Shown: positions 24,416 to 33,576 of the stretch, piece after piece
Numbering within the stretch: the stretch's first letter is position 1
How the letters are laid out: every line of letters starts with the position of its first letter
Assembly (NCBI RefSeq): GCF_002234405.1
Contig: NZ_NMQT01000029.1
Coordinates: 1-46,865, forward strand
Source: Amycolatopsis thailandensis
GTDB lineage: Bacteria; Actinomycetota; Actinomycetes; Mycobacteriales; Pseudonocardiaceae
Length of the DNA: 46,865 nt
Reading direction: 5' to 3'
Notes under the pieces: model-generated
Seen by the model: only the letters and a program-made list of their open reading frames with translations
What the model was told of the DNA's origin: nothing
The model's database searches: none
Position numbers and translations under genes: made by a program

Positions 24416-25465
24416 TTATATTCGGCTGACCGTCCCATCACCGCGATGGGCTCGGTTTTGACCGCTTCTCAATGCGTAACGCCGTTCGGCGTAAGCGAGG
24501 TCGTCCCGCCAGAGCCGGGCGGAGGCGCGGCGCATGAGGGGTCTCAAGGCCGGCGCGATCCTGGTGGCCATCGCGAAACCGGGCCGGTCTGAGGTGGCGA
24601 TGGTCGCTTCGATCACGGCGGTGCGCGGACGGCCGTCCGGGCCGGCCCCGAGCGGGGTGGCATGGGTTTCGACCACGCTGCCGACACCTTCGCCCTCGAC
24701 GATCGTCATCAGCACGGTGCGGGGCCCGGGACAGGTGAACTCGGCGATCACCGGCACCCCCAGTCGTCCCGCGAGCCGGAAGGTCACCTCGACGACGAAC
24801 CGGTCCTCGGCATCGGTGACGTCATTTCCTTGCGGCGCCGACAGAACGCGGAGCCTGGTGAAGGAGTACGGGTGGAACCAGGCGCCGTGCCAGGGGTCGA
24901 GCCGGTTGGCGACGACGTCCAGTGGTTCGCACACGCCGGTCAGGGTCGCGACGGCGTCCACTACCGCCTCCCCGCCGGGTCGTGGTGGCACGAAGGGCTT
25001 TTCCGTGGGTGCCTCGCCGCCGAAGCGATCGAGCCGGACCCAGACGAGCACGCCGTCGTCGAAGGACGGCAAGGGCGACCAACCCGGACGCTCGGGACCG
25101 ATGCGCATTCCGTGCCATCGGCAGACCAGCTCTCCACAATGGACACGGGCCTGGTCCAGCGGAGCGCCGAGATGCGGGCACGCGCCGGTGCCGACGACCA
25201 CCGCGCCGTGCTGGTCACGCCAGCCCACCAGTTCGCGGCCGCCGACCCGGAACCCGAACGGTTCGTCCCGGCTGATTTCCCGGCTGGCCCCCGCGACGAA
25301 CCAGTTGCCCGCCGTCCGCGCGTCGGCCCGCTTGACGGCCGCGTCGATCAGCGCGGGCGAGCATTCGCGAAAAGTCGGTTCCTGCCTGGCCCAGGCGGGT
25401 TCTTTGAAGGGCTGGACCGGCCAGGTCGATGGCCACCGCCCGAGCACCCGGTGCCTGAAATCCAC
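24416..25465 (-). CDS. Rieske [2Fe-2S] protein with C-terminal DUF5914-like region
   Basis: A 349-residue protein. The Rieske cluster ligands are visible: Cys96-x-His98 and Cys115-x2-His118, in GACPHLGAPLD and LVCRWHGM. The remainder, from about residue 150, resembles the C-terminal part of Rieske proteins found in actinobacterial carotenoid clusters (DUF5914), and WHGAWFHPYSF lies within it. The start is a GTG at 25465 with GGGAGAG upstream. It is divergent from crtE and about 190 bases away. Known: Rieske oxygenases hydroxylate or desaturate. A carotenoid-modifying role is inferred from position only. The third right-arm repeat lies just past its stop. Confidence 0.85.
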   Translation of the reverse strand: MDFRHRVLGRWPSTWPVQPFKEPAWARQEPTFRECSPALIDAAVKRADARTAGNWFVAGASREISRDEPFGFRVGGRELVGWRDQHGAVVVGTGACPHLGAPLDQARVHCGELVCRWHGMRIGPERPGWSPLPSFDDGVLVWVRLDRFGGEAPTEKPFVPPRPGGEAVVDAVATLTGVCEPLDVVANRLDPWHGAWFHPYSFTRLRVLSAPQGNDVTDAEDRFVVEVTFRLAGRLGVPVIAEFTCPGPRTVLMTIVEGEGVGSVVETHATPLGAGPDGRPRTAVIEATIATSDRPGFAMATRIAPALRPLMRRASARLWRDDLAYAERRYALRSGQNRAHRGDGTVSRI

Positions 25466-25560
25466 TGTGGCTCTCCCGCTCGACGACTACTTCCACCACA
25501 GTCATCCTCAGGCCACTGGAGCGATCCCGCAACGCTTCGCCCGGCAGTCGAGTGATCACG

Positions 25561-25586
25561 GTGTTGAAATGGGAACACAGGGGTAC
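25561..25586 (+). promoter_or_regulatory. SigB/SigF-type promoter for crtE operon
   Basis: GTGT, 16 bases, GGGTAC, 70 bases ahead of the crtE ATG. The GGGTACCC core is itself palindromic. The leader then carries a normal AGGAGG site at 25642-25647. This ties the carotenoid operon to the same promoter class as the glycan island. Confidence 0.6.
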
Positions 25587-25656
25587 CCGCCGGCGAACGG
25601 CAATCGCCCCTGAAGCGATTGCGGATCGTCTTTCAGCGAGCAGGAGGTCCACTCGG

Positions 25657-26757
25657 ATGACGTCGGCCTTGACCAAGGAGGCGGTGCCTCCCGACGAGGC
25701 TTCCGTTCCCGTGCTGGACGGGCTGGGCGAGCGCTGCCTGGCCGAGGCGCACGCGTTCGTCCGCGAACGGGCGGCCGAATGCTTCTCCGGCCGCCGCGAA
25801 GGTGAACTCGCGGAGTTCGCCCTTCCCGAGTTCGCGAGCGGCGGGAAGTGCCTGCGCCCGATGTTCGCCTATGTCGGCTGGAGGTGCGGCGCCGAAGAGT
25901 CGGAGGCCGCGGTGCGGGCGGCGTCGAGCCTGGAGCTGCTGCACTGTTTCGCGCTGGCCCAGGACGACGTCATGGACGGTTCCCCCTTGCGCCGCGGGCG
26001 CCCCGCCCTCCACGTCCGCTTCGACCGCTGGCACACCGAGCAGGGCTGGAGCGGCTCCGCCCGCCGGTTCGGCGAGGCCGCGGCGACGTTGTCCGGCGAC
26101 CTCTTCCTGATCTGGTCCGAGCGGATGCTGCGCGAATCGGGACTGGACGCGGAGGCACTGGCGCGGGGCGGACCGCGGTACGACCTGATGCGCGAGGAAC
26201 TGGCCGTGGGGCAGTTCGCCGACCTGGTGAACGACGCGCGGGAGCTGCCATCCTGGGACACCCTGTTGGACGTTCTGCGCCGCAAGTCCGGCAATTACAC
26301 CGTGCGCCGGCCGCTGGAGTTCGGCGCGGCGCTGGCGGGCTGCGACCCTGCCGTGCTCACCGCGCTCGGCGAGTACGGCGGCCTGGTCGGCGAGGCGTTC
26401 CAGTTCCGGGACGACCTGCTGGGGGTCTTCGGTGATCCGGCGGTCACCGGGAAACCCTCCGGAGACGACCTCCGTGAGCGCAAGGCGTCCAGTGTGGTCG
26501 TCCTCGCCGCCGAACGGGCCGACCGGCGGCAGCGTGCGGAACTCGGCGAACTGCTCGCGCTGTCCGAAGTGGACGACGAGGCCGTCACGCGGTGGCGTGC
26601 GCTGATCCAGGCGACCGGCGCCCGCGAACGTCTCGGCGAGCTCATCCGGGAACGGGCCGACAAGGCGCTCGCCGCGATCGATCCGGCGGTGTTCCCCGGT
26701 CCCGCGGCCGACGCGCTGGCCGCGCTCGCCACCCGGTGCACGGAGCGGGACCAGTGA
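25657..26757 (+). CDS. crtE: Geranylgeranyl diphosphate synthase
   Basis: A 366-residue polyprenyl synthase. The first aspartate motif is DDVMD (residues 103-107) in LLHCFALAQDDVMDGS, followed by LRRGRPALH. The second is in FQFRDDLLGVFGD, and KCLRP gives the basic residues binding the diphosphate. Known: adds isopentenyl units to make geranylgeranyl diphosphate for phytoene synthesis. The ATG is nine bases after AGGAGG. It leads the seven-gene crt operon, and its stop overlaps the GTG of crtI. Confidence 0.93.
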   Translation: MTSALTKEAVPPDEASVPVLDGLGERCLAEAHAFVRERAAECFSGRREGELAEFALPEFASGGKCLRPMFAYVGWRCGAEESEAAVRAASSLELLHCFALAQDDVMDGSPLRRGRPALHVRFDRWHTEQGWSGSARRFGEAAATLSGDLFLIWSERMLRESGLDAEALARGGPRYDLMREELAVGQFADLVNDARELPSWDTLLDVLRRKSGNYTVRRPLEFGAALAGCDPAVLTALGEYGGLVGEAFQFRDDLLGVFGDPAVTGKPSGDDLRERKASSVVVLAAERADRRQRAELGELLALSEVDDEAVTRWRALIQATGARERLGELIRERADKALAAIDPAVFPGPAADALAALATRCTERDQ

Positions 26758-28271
26758 GGACCGTACGTGGCCGGACGGACCGGATTGTCGTCGTGGGAGC
26801 GGGACTGTCCGGCCTCGCGGCGGCACTGCACCTCGCGGGCCGCGGACGCGAAGTCGTCGTCCTCGAACGGGATCCCGCCCCCGGCGGCCGTGCGGGGCGG
26901 GTCGATCGGAAGGGCTATCTGCTCGACACGGGGCCGACCGTGCTCACCATGCCCTCGATCCTGCGGGACACCTTCGGCGCCGTCGGGGCGGACCTGTCCG
27001 AGGAACTGCCGCTGACCCGGCTGGATCCCGCGTACGTCGCGCGGTTCGCGGACGGCAGTGTGCTTCCCGTGCGCACCGACGCCGCGGCGATGACGGACGC
27101 GGTGCGGGAATTCGCCGGCCCCGCCGAGGCCACCGGCTACGTCCGGCTCCGTGAATGGCTGACCCAGCTCTACCGGATCGAATTCGACCGGTTCATCGAC
27201 TCGAACATCGACTCGCCCTTGGGCATGCTCCGGCCGGACCTCGCCCGGCTGGCGGCGCTGGGCGGCTTCCGGCGGCTGGACCCCAAGATCGGCACTTTCC
27301 TGTCCGACGAGCGGCTGAAACGGGTCTTCACCTTCCAGGCGCTCTACGCGGGCGAGTCACCGATGCGGGCGCTGGCGCTCTACGCGGTGATCTCCTACAT
27401 GGACACCGTCGGCGGTGTCTACTTCCCGCCCGGCGGCGTCGCGGCACTCCCCCGGGCACTCGCCCGGGTCGCCGCCGAGAACGGCGTCACGTTCCACTAC
27501 GGCGACGCCGTCCTGGCACTCGAACGGGAAGGCCGCCGGGTCAGCGCGGTCCGCACGGCCTCAGGGACCCGTCATCCGTGTGACGCCGTCGTCCTGACGG
27601 CCGAACTTCCCGAATGTCACCGTCTGCTCGGCCGGGTACCGAAGCGGATGGTCCCGCTGCGGCCCGCGCCGTCGGCCCTGGTCGTGCACACCGGCGGTCC
27701 CGGCGGGCGGCCGGACAGCGGACACCACACGATCTCTTTCGGCCGGGAATGGCGCTCGACCTTCGACGAGCTCATCACCGAGGGACGCCGCATGACCGAC
27801 CCGTCGCTGCTGATCACCCGGCCCACCGCGACCGACCCCGGTCTCGCGCCGGCCGGACGGCAGCTCTACTCGATCCTCGCCCCGGTACCGAACCTCGACC
27901 GCGGCCCGGCCGACTGGGCCGTGGAGGCGGGCCCCTACGCCGAAGAGATCGTCGCCGTGGCACGCCGCCGGCTGTCGTTGGATTTCGAACCCGACTTCAC
28001 CGAAATCGTCAGCCCGGCCGACTGGGCCGACCGCGGCATGGTGGCCGGGACCCCGTTCAGTTACGCGCATTCGTTCGCCCAGACCGGACCGTTCCGGCCC
28101 GGGAACTTCCCGCGCGATACCGAGAACGTCGTCCTGGCCGGGGGCGCGACGGTGCCGGGAGTGGGCGTGCCGACCGTACTGATCTCCGGCAGGCTGGCCG
28201 CCGACCGGATCGCCGGGGCGGCACGGCGCCGCTCGCGCGTACTCGACCTGGCGACGGAGGCGAGCCGATGA
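26754..28271 (+). CDS. crtI: Phytoene desaturase
   Basis: A 505-residue CrtI. Seen: IVVVGAGLSGLAAALHLAG and LERDPAPGGRAGRVDRKGY for [36 protein letters not shown], and the C-terminal VLAGGATVPGVGVPTVLISG bacterial phytoene dehydrogenase signature. Known: converts phytoene to lycopene in four steps using FAD. It starts with GTG in the GTGA overlap with crtE and ends in the ATGA overlap with crtB, so all three are coupled. A paralogue with the same layout lies at 44761-46236. Confidence 0.94.
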   Translation: MRTVRGRTDRIVVVGAGLSGLAAALHLAGRGREVVVLERDPAPGGRAGRVDRKGYLLDTGPTVLTMPSILRDTFGAVGADLSEELPLTRLDPAYVARFADGSVLPVRTDAAAMTDAVREFAGPAEATGYVRLREWLTQLYRIEFDRFIDSNIDSPLGMLRPDLARLAALGGFRRLDPKIGTFLSDERLKRVFTFQALYAGESPMRALALYAVISYMDTVGGVYFPPGGVAALPRALARVAAENGVTFHYGDAVLALEREGRRVSAVRTASGTRHPCDAVVLTAELPECHRLLGRVPKRMVPLRPAPSALVVHTGGPGGRPDSGHHTISFGREWRSTFDELITEGRRMTDPSLLITRPTATDPGLAPAGRQLYSILAPVPNLDRGPADWAVEAGPYAEEIVAVARRRLSLDFEPDFTEIVSPADWADRGMVAGTPFSYAHSFAQTGPFRPGNFPRDTENVVLAGGATVPGVGVPTVLISGRLAADRIAGAARRRSRVLDLATEASR

Positions 28272-29224
28272 CCGAACGCGAACTCGACGCGGCCGGGATC
28301 CACGACCCCGGTCTGCGCACCGCCTACACCTGGTGCCGCGGCGTCAACGCCCGGCACGGTCGCATTTACTTCCTGGCGACCCGCATGCTGGCCCCGGTGC
28401 AACGGCCCGCCGTGCACGCGCTCTACGGTTTCGCGCGATGGCTGGACGACATCGTCGACGAGCCCGATCCGGAGGCCACCCCCCGTTCACTGGCCGAACG
28501 ACTGTCCGAAGTGGAGGGACGATTCCTCGCCGACCTCGGCGACGGCGGAAGCGACGACCCACTTCTGACCGCCGTGATCGACACGGCGTCGAGGTACGGA
28601 CTGGAGGAGCGGCTCTTCCGCGCCTTCTTCTCGTCCATGCGGATGGACCTGCACGTGACCGATTACGCCACCCGGGCCGACCTCGACGTCTACATGCACG
28701 GCTCGGCGGAGGTGATCGGGCTCCAGATGCTGCCGATCCTCGGAGCGGTCTCGTCGCGGGCGGAGGCCGCTCCACGAGCCGCCGCACTGGGGAAAGCGTT
28801 CCAGCTCACCAACTTCCTTCGTGACGTCGCCGAGGACTTCGAGCGCGGACGCGTCTACCTGCCCGCCGACGAGCTCGCGGAACACGGCGTCGACCGCGAG
28901 CGGCTTTCGTGGTGTGCCCGCCACGGCCGGGCCGACGCTCCGGTGCGCGCCGCGATCAAGGAGCAGATCGCCGTGACGCGGCGGATCTACGCCGAGGCCC
29001 GGCCGGGGATAGCGATGCTGCATCCGGTGTCGCGGCCTTGCGTCGCCACCGCGGCGACCCTGTACGGCCGCATCCTGAACCGGATCGAAGACGCGGACCA
29101 CGACGTGTTCGCGGGCCGGGCCACGGTGTCCCGGCGACGACGGCTCGCGGTCGCCTGTGGTGCGCTGACGCGTTCACAGTGGGCCCGCGTCCGGCACTCC
29201 GCCCCACGACCGGCGGTGGCCTGA
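28268..29224 (+). CDS. crtB: Phytoene synthase
   Basis: A 318-residue trans-isoprenyl diphosphate synthase. The first acidic motif is DDIVDEPD at residues 60-67, the second lies in NFLRDVAEDFERGR followed by VYLP, and YGFARWLDD precedes the first. Known: joins two geranylgeranyl diphosphates to phytoene. The ATG overlaps crtI's stop; crtYc starts directly after its own stop, without a gap. Confidence 0.93.
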   Translation: MTERELDAAGIHDPGLRTAYTWCRGVNARHGRIYFLATRMLAPVQRPAVHALYGFARWLDDIVDEPDPEATPRSLAERLSEVEGRFLADLGDGGSDDPLLTAVIDTASRYGLEERLFRAFFSSMRMDLHVTDYATRADLDVYMHGSAEVIGLQMLPILGAVSSRAEAAPRAAALGKAFQLTNFLRDVAEDFERGRVYLPADELAEHGVDRERLSWCARHGRADAPVRAAIKEQIAVTRRIYAEARPGIAMLHPVSRPCVATAATLYGRILNRIEDADHDVFAGRATVSRRRRLAVACGALTRSQWARVRHSAPRPAVA

Positions 29225-29566
29225 ATGGGCAAGGCCGAGTATCTGATCGTGCTGGCCGCGTGCGTGCTCGTGACGGTGCCGCTGGAGCTCGCCGGCGCCC
29301 GCGTCTACCGGCGTCCGAAGCGACTCGCCCGCGCGGTGCTGCCGATGGCCGTCGTGTTCCTGATCTGGGACGCGCTGGCGATCGCCGCCGGGGTCTGGGG
29401 CTACGCGCCCGAGTTCGTCACGGGGGTCATGGCGCCGTTCTCCATCCCGCTGGAAGAGGTCTTGTTCTTCGTGGTCATCCCGGTCTGCGGAGTGCTGACC
29501 TACGAGGCCGTCCAGCTCACGCTCACCGCGATCCGGCGAAGGAACGGGAAGGTGACCGCACGATGA
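29225..29566 (+). CDS. crtYc: Lycopene cyclase subunit CrtYc
   Basis: A 113-residue membrane protein with three predicted helices. The PLEEVLFFVVIPVCGVLTYE segment is typical of the CrtYc half of heterodimeric lycopene cyclases. Known: CrtYc and CrtYd form the beta-cyclase of Gram-positive bacteria, related to the fungal fused enzyme. The ATG immediately follows crtB's stop, and the stop overlaps crtYd's ATG. Confidence 0.9.
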   Translation: MGKAEYLIVLAACVLVTVPLELAGARVYRRPKRLARAVLPMAVVFLIWDALAIAAGVWGYAPEFVTGVMAPFSIPLEEVLFFVVIPVCGVLTYEAVQLTLTAIRRRNGKVTAR

Positions 29567-29883
29567 TCCCTTGGGGCTACACGGTTCCGGCCGTCGCCGC
29601 GGTGGCCGTGGTGGTGGTCTTCGAACTGGTCCTGCTGAAAACCGGGTTGTTCCGCAAGCCCGCGTACTGGCTGACGATGGTGATCGTCACCGGCTTCCAG
29701 ATCCCCGTCGACGGCTGGCTGACGAAGCTGTCCGCCCCGATCGTCCTCTACTCGCCCGAGCACATCACCGGCCTGCGGTTCCCGTGGGACATCCCGGTCG
29801 AGGACTTCCTTTTCGGCTTCGCCCTGGTAACGGCGGTGCTGCTGGTGTGGGAACGGGCCCGGCAGCGCGAGGAGGCTTCGTGA
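29563..29883 (+). CDS. crtYd: Lycopene cyclase subunit CrtYd
   Basis: A 106-residue protein with three predicted helices and the DIPVEDFLFGFALVTAVLLV motif that parallels PLEEVLFF in CrtYc. Together they predict beta-carotene as the cyclisation product. The ATG lies in an ATGA overlap with crtYc; the stop overlaps the GTG of the methyltransferase gene. Confidence 0.9.
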   Translation: MIPWGYTVPAVAAVAVVVVFELVLLKTGLFRKPAYWLTMVIVTGFQIPVDGWLTKLSAPIVLYSPEHITGLRFPWDIPVEDFLFGFALVTAVLLVWERARQREEAS

Positions 29884-30587
29884 ACGCGATGGCGAGGGAC
29901 GGCCTGCCCCGCGCCGTGGTCCCGTCCGCCTTCGACGCCGAGGCTCGCTGGTACGACCGGCTGGTCGGCGCCAACCCCGGCTACCACGAACACCTCCGGC
30001 TCTCCGCCCGGCGGCTGGGGGTGGCCGGCCCCCGCCTGCTGGACGCGGGCTGCGGGACCGGGGCGTCGACGGCCGCGCTGCTGTCCGTGGCTCCGGACGC
30101 GCGGATCACGGCGTTCGACGCGTCGCGCGAAATGCTGACCAGGGCCCGCGCCAAGGAATGGCCGTCCTCAGTGGAGTTCGTGCACACACCCGTTGAAGAG
30201 ATGACGGGCGTGGAAGGGCCGTTCGACGGGATCCTGACGGCGTACCTGTTGCGCAACCTCACCGACCCGACCGGGCAACTGCGACGGTTGCGCGCTCTGC
30301 TCCGGCCCGGTGGCCGGATCGCCGTGCACGAATACTCCGTCCGCGACTCCCGGCGGGCCCGCTGGATCTGGAACGCCGTGTGCGCGGGGGTGATCGTTCC
30401 GCTCGGGAAGGTCGTAACCGGCGACGCGACCCTCTACCGGCACCTCCGGCGCAGCGTGCTCGAATTCGACGGGATCGGCGCCCTCGGCCGCCGCCTCGCC
30501 GACGCCGGCTTCATCGACATCCGCACCGAGACCGTCCCAGGCTGGCAGCGCGGCATCGTCCACACCGTCACCGGGACCGCGCCGTGA
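29880..30587 (+). CDS. crtT: SAM-dependent methyltransferase of carotenoid operon
   Basis: A 235-residue class I methyltransferase. LLDAGCGTGASTAALL binds S-adenosylmethionine, followed by FDASREMLTRA and LLRPGGRIAVHEYS. Genes of this type sit at this place in Streptomyces isorenieratene clusters under the name crtT, with unclear function. The start is GTG in the overlap with crtYd; an ATG three codons later is the alternative. The assignment rests on synteny. Confidence 0.8.
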   Translation: MNAMARDGLPRAVVPSAFDAEARWYDRLVGANPGYHEHLRLSARRLGVAGPRLLDAGCGTGASTAALLSVAPDARITAFDASREMLTRARAKEWPSSVEFVHTPVEEMTGVEGPFDGILTAYLLRNLTDPTGQLRRLRALLRPGGRIAVHEYSVRDSRRARWIWNAVCAGVIVPLGKVVTGDATLYRHLRRSVLEFDGIGALGRRLADAGFIDIRTETVPGWQRGIVHTVTGTAP

Positions 30588-32125
30588 CGCGGCCACGGGA
30601 TCCCAGGATCGTCACCCACCCGGCGTCGCCCGGCCTTGCCGACGCCGGACTGCTCGGCAGGCGCCCGACCGTGGCGATCGTCGGTGCCGGTATCGCCGGG
30701 CTCACCGCGGCGACCGGCCTGGCGGAACGCGGCGTCGCCGTCACCGTCTTCGAACGCGAAGATCACCTGGGCGGGCGAGTCGGTGGCTGGAGCGACCGGC
30801 TGCCCGACGGCACCGCGGTGACCATGAGCCGGGGCTTCCATGCCTTCTTCCGCCAGTATTACAACCTGCGCGCGCTGCTCAAGCGCACCGACCCTCGTCT
30901 GGACCGGCTGACCCCGCTGTCCGACTACCCGCTCCTCGACCCACAGGGACGTGTCGACACCTTCGCCGGCCTTCCGCGCACCCCACCGTGGAACGCGATG
31001 GCGTTCGCCCTGCGGAGCCCGACCTTCACGTGGAAGGACCTCCTGCGACTCAACGGCCGCAACGCCCTGCCGCTGGCGACGGTCAGCGTGCCCGGGACCT
31101 ACCACCTGCTCGACCGCACCGACGCCGCCTCCTTCCTCGAATCGATCAACTTCCCCGCGGCCGCGCGGCATCTCGCGTTCGAAGTGTTCTCCCGCAGCTT
31201 CTTCGCGGAACCACAGGAGCTGTCGGCGGCCGAACTCGCGACGATGTTCCACCTGTACTTCCTCGGTTCCAGCGAGGGTCTCACCTTCGACGTGCCCACC
31301 GAGCCTTTTCCCCAGGCGCTGTGGGAACCGCTCGCGGACTATCTGGCCGGTCGCCGGGCCGACCTCCGCACCGGCACCACGGTCGCCGCCCTCGGCCGGA
31401 CACCGGACGGTTTCGAGGTCACGACCGAAACAGGCACGGAGACCTTCGACGGTGTGGTGCTCGCCTGCGATGTCGCCGGGCTGCGCCGGATCGTCGGTGC
31501 CTCCACCGTCGGCACCGAGGACTGGCGGCGCGCGATCGGGGACCTGCGGACCGCGCCACCGTTCCTGGTCAGGCGGCTTTGGCTCGACCGCCCGGCCGGA
31601 CCGCGGCGGTCGCCGTTCCTGGGCACCGGCAGCGTCCCGCCGCTGGACAACATCAGCCTGCTCGACCGGTACGAGGGCGAAGCCCGCCGCTGGGCCGCCC
31701 GCACCGGCGGGTCGGTAGTGGAACTACACGCCTACGCGGCCTCCACAACGGACTCGGGCGGCCTGGAGAAGGCCCTGGACTCCCGCCTTCACGAGATCTA
31801 TCCGGAAACCCGGGACGCGCGCGTCGTCGGCGAGAACACTTTGTGGCGCGAAGACTGCCCGCTGTTCGGTGTCGGCGGCTTCGCCCGACGGCCGGCGGTC
31901 CAGACCCCGGAGGCGTTCCTGGCGCTCGCGGGAGACGGCATCCGCGTCGATCTCCCGGTCGCGCTCATGGAACGCGCGGCCGTCACCGGCTGGCTCGCGG
32001 CCAACTCGCTCCTCCGGGGGTGGGGCCTCGCCGGGCACCCGATCCGCTCGGTCCCCAACCACGGCCGGATCGGCCTGCTGAACCGGTTGCCGAGTGCCGT
32101 CCCAGGCTGCCGATCGCGGCCATGA
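30584..32125 (+). CDS. crtU: Beta-carotene desaturase/methylase (isorenieratene synthase)
   Basis: A 513-residue FAD enzyme. VAIVGAGIAGLTAATGLAER plus FEREDHLGGRVGGW bind FAD, and SRGFHAFFRQYYNLRALL is characteristic of the CrtU group. Known: CrtU desaturates a beta-ring and shifts a methyl group, giving aromatic phi-rings such as those of isorenieratene. The GTG overlaps crtT's stop. Its last 143 bases overlap the convergent EamA gene. The predicted end product is an aromatic carotenoid, possibly modified further. Confidence 0.88.
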   Translation: MTRPRDPRIVTHPASPGLADAGLLGRRPTVAIVGAGIAGLTAATGLAERGVAVTVFEREDHLGGRVGGWSDRLPDGTAVTMSRGFHAFFRQYYNLRALLKRTDPRLDRLTPLSDYPLLDPQGRVDTFAGLPRTPPWNAMAFALRSPTFTWKDLLRLNGRNALPLATVSVPGTYHLLDRTDAASFLESINFPAAARHLAFEVFSRSFFAEPQELSAAELATMFHLYFLGSSEGLTFDVPTEPFPQALWEPLADYLAGRRADLRTGTTVAALGRTPDGFEVTTETGTETFDGVVLACDVAGLRRIVGASTVGTEDWRRAIGDLRTAPPFLVRRLWLDRPAGPRRSPFLGTGSVPPLDNISLLDRYEGEARRWAARTGGSVVELHAYAASTTDSGGLEKALDSRLHEIYPETRDARVVGENTLWREDCPLFGVGGFARRPAVQTPEAFLALAGDGIRVDLPVALMERAAVTGWLAANSLLRGWGLAGHPIRSVPNHGRIGLLNRLPSAVPGCRSRP

Positions 32126-33020
32126 TCAGCACGACACCCACGACGCCGGCCACTGTCAGCCGCTCCCCCAGGAAGACGACGGCGATCACGACGGCGGTGA
32201 CCGGCTCCAGCAGGGTCGCCACCACCGCCGCGCCGCTGGGGGTGGTCCGCAGGCCGGTGAACAGCAGCGCGTAGGCGAGCGCCATCGTCACGGCCCCGAG
32301 ATAGCCGATCAGCGCCCACGATCCGAGGTCGGCGGTCCAGATCCCGCCGCCGCTCGCCAACGGCACGACCAGTCCGGCGGGCACGAGGACCATCGCGGCG
32401 ACGCAGGTGGTCGTCGTGGTCATGGTCAGCGTGTCGAGCCGTAAGGACAGCGGCGCGGCGGCTTCGGCGGAGAAGGCGTAAGCGGCCCCGGACACCAGTG
32501 CGGCGAACACCCCTAGAACGGGGTACGGCGATTCGCCGTCAGGGCTGCCGACGACGCTGACCAGCAGCAGCCCTGTCACCGCGACCGTGACCGTGAGGAA
32601 CTGGCAGGCGGAAGGCCTGCGGCGGCGCCGGACGCTGCCGGTGATCAGCAACAGCACCGGCGCGAACCCGAGACACACCACGGTGGTGATGCTCACCCCG
32701 GTCCACAGGACGGCCACGAAGAAGAACAGCTGGAAGATCGCCGTCGAAACCCCGACCGCGGTCACGCGCCGCCACTGCCGCCTGCCGAGCCGCACGCAGT
32801 CGCGCGACCGCCGCATCGCGGCGGCGGCGATCACCAGGACGACAACGGCGAAGAAGGCGCGGTACCCGCCGATGGCCAGCGGCGAAAGGCCCGAAGCGTC
32901 GTGGACGACCGGGATGGCCGGGCCGATCGTGCCCCAGAGCACGCCGGCCAGGCACACCAGGACCAGGCCCCTTCCCTGGCCCGCGGACGTCTGAACAGGC
33001 TGGGTTTCCGTGGTGGTCAC
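31983..33020 (-). CDS. EamA (DMT-superfamily) transporter
   Basis: A 345-residue inner-membrane protein with about ten predicted helices in two repeats; LVLVCLAGVLWGTIGPAIPV begins the first and VTMALAYALLFTGLRTTPSG lies in the second. Known: drug/metabolite exporters of this kind move small organic molecules. The start is the GTG at 33020. The last 45 residues (GRHSATGSAGRSGRGWGPSG and onward) are Gly/Arg rich, contain no helix, and run antisense to the end of crtU. Either the stop codon has been lost or the last part is not functional. Substrate unknown. Confidence 0.83.
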   Translation of the reverse strand: MTTTETQPVQTSAGQGRGLVLVCLAGVLWGTIGPAIPVVHDASGLSPLAIGGYRAFFAVVVLVIAAAAMRRSRDCVRLGRRQWRRVTAVGVSTAIFQLFFFVAVLWTGVSITTVVCLGFAPVLLLITGSVRRRRRPSACQFLTVTVAVTGLLLVSVVGSPDGESPYPVLGVFAALVSGAAYAFSAEAAAPLSLRLDTLTMTTTTTCVAAMVLVPAGLVVPLASGGGIWTADLGSWALIGYLGAVTMALAYALLFTGLRTTPSGAAVVATLLEPVTAVVIAVVFLGERLTVAGVVGVVLIMAAIGSLGRHSATGSAGRSGRGWGPSGSGARRGPTPGGASWPRASR

Positions 33021-33069
33021 ACCGGCAGCATGTCAAACGGACTCCGCGGGCCGTCGCTCGCCGTCCGGG

Positions 33070-33390
33070 CTATTTCACGAGGTAGGACCGGTAAGGCACC
33101 AGCGTGTTCGCGGACTGATGCAGGGAAGTGACGGCGTACGCGCCGCCCTGGCAACCAGGCTCCCTGAAGAGGAAGAGGTCGACATCGGTGAGATTCGTGA
33201 CGGAGCGGACGGCGAAAGGTGCTTCCGTGCAGGATCGAGGCTGCGCCGGGACGCTCACGGACGATCCCGTGTAGGCCACGCCGGAGTAGAGCTGGATCGC
33301 GCCGCTCGCCGCGGCGGAGGAGAATTGACCACTCGCAACAATGGCAAGCGAAGCCAGCAGGAACGAAAGGACGGTTTTTCCGGAACGCAT
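33070..33390 (-). CDS. Small secreted protein, crystallin/I36-like
   Basis: A 106-residue protein with a clear signal peptide: MRSGKTVLSFLLASLAIVAS, ending near residue 28. The mature part, IQLYSGVAYTGSSVSVP then LFLFREPGCQGGAYAVTSL, resembles the beta/gamma-crystallin-like fold shared by secreted peptidase-inhibitor family I36 proteins. Two cysteines are visible. I chose the ATG at 33390 because it begins the signal peptide, although a longer frame goes back to 33432. A TAGGAT box lies at 33423-33428 upstream. Function unknown. Confidence 0.7.
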   Translation of the reverse strand: MRSGKTVLSFLLASLAIVASGQFSSAAASGAIQLYSGVAYTGSSVSVPAQPRSCTEAPFAVRSVTNLTDVDLFLFREPGCQGGAYAVTSLHQSANTLVPYRSYLVK

Positions 33391-33576
33391 TATTTTCCCC
33401 ACGCTCGATGGACGACGACGAAATCCTAACATCCGGATGACCGGCCGAGGAATGGTTCATTTTCCCGCTCAGCGGTTCATTCGAAACATTCGCTCGAACA
33501 AACACGGAGCGAATAGCGCAATATCGGCGATTACTCAAGACCGGCGGGATCATCGACAGCCGATCGACAGAATCGG

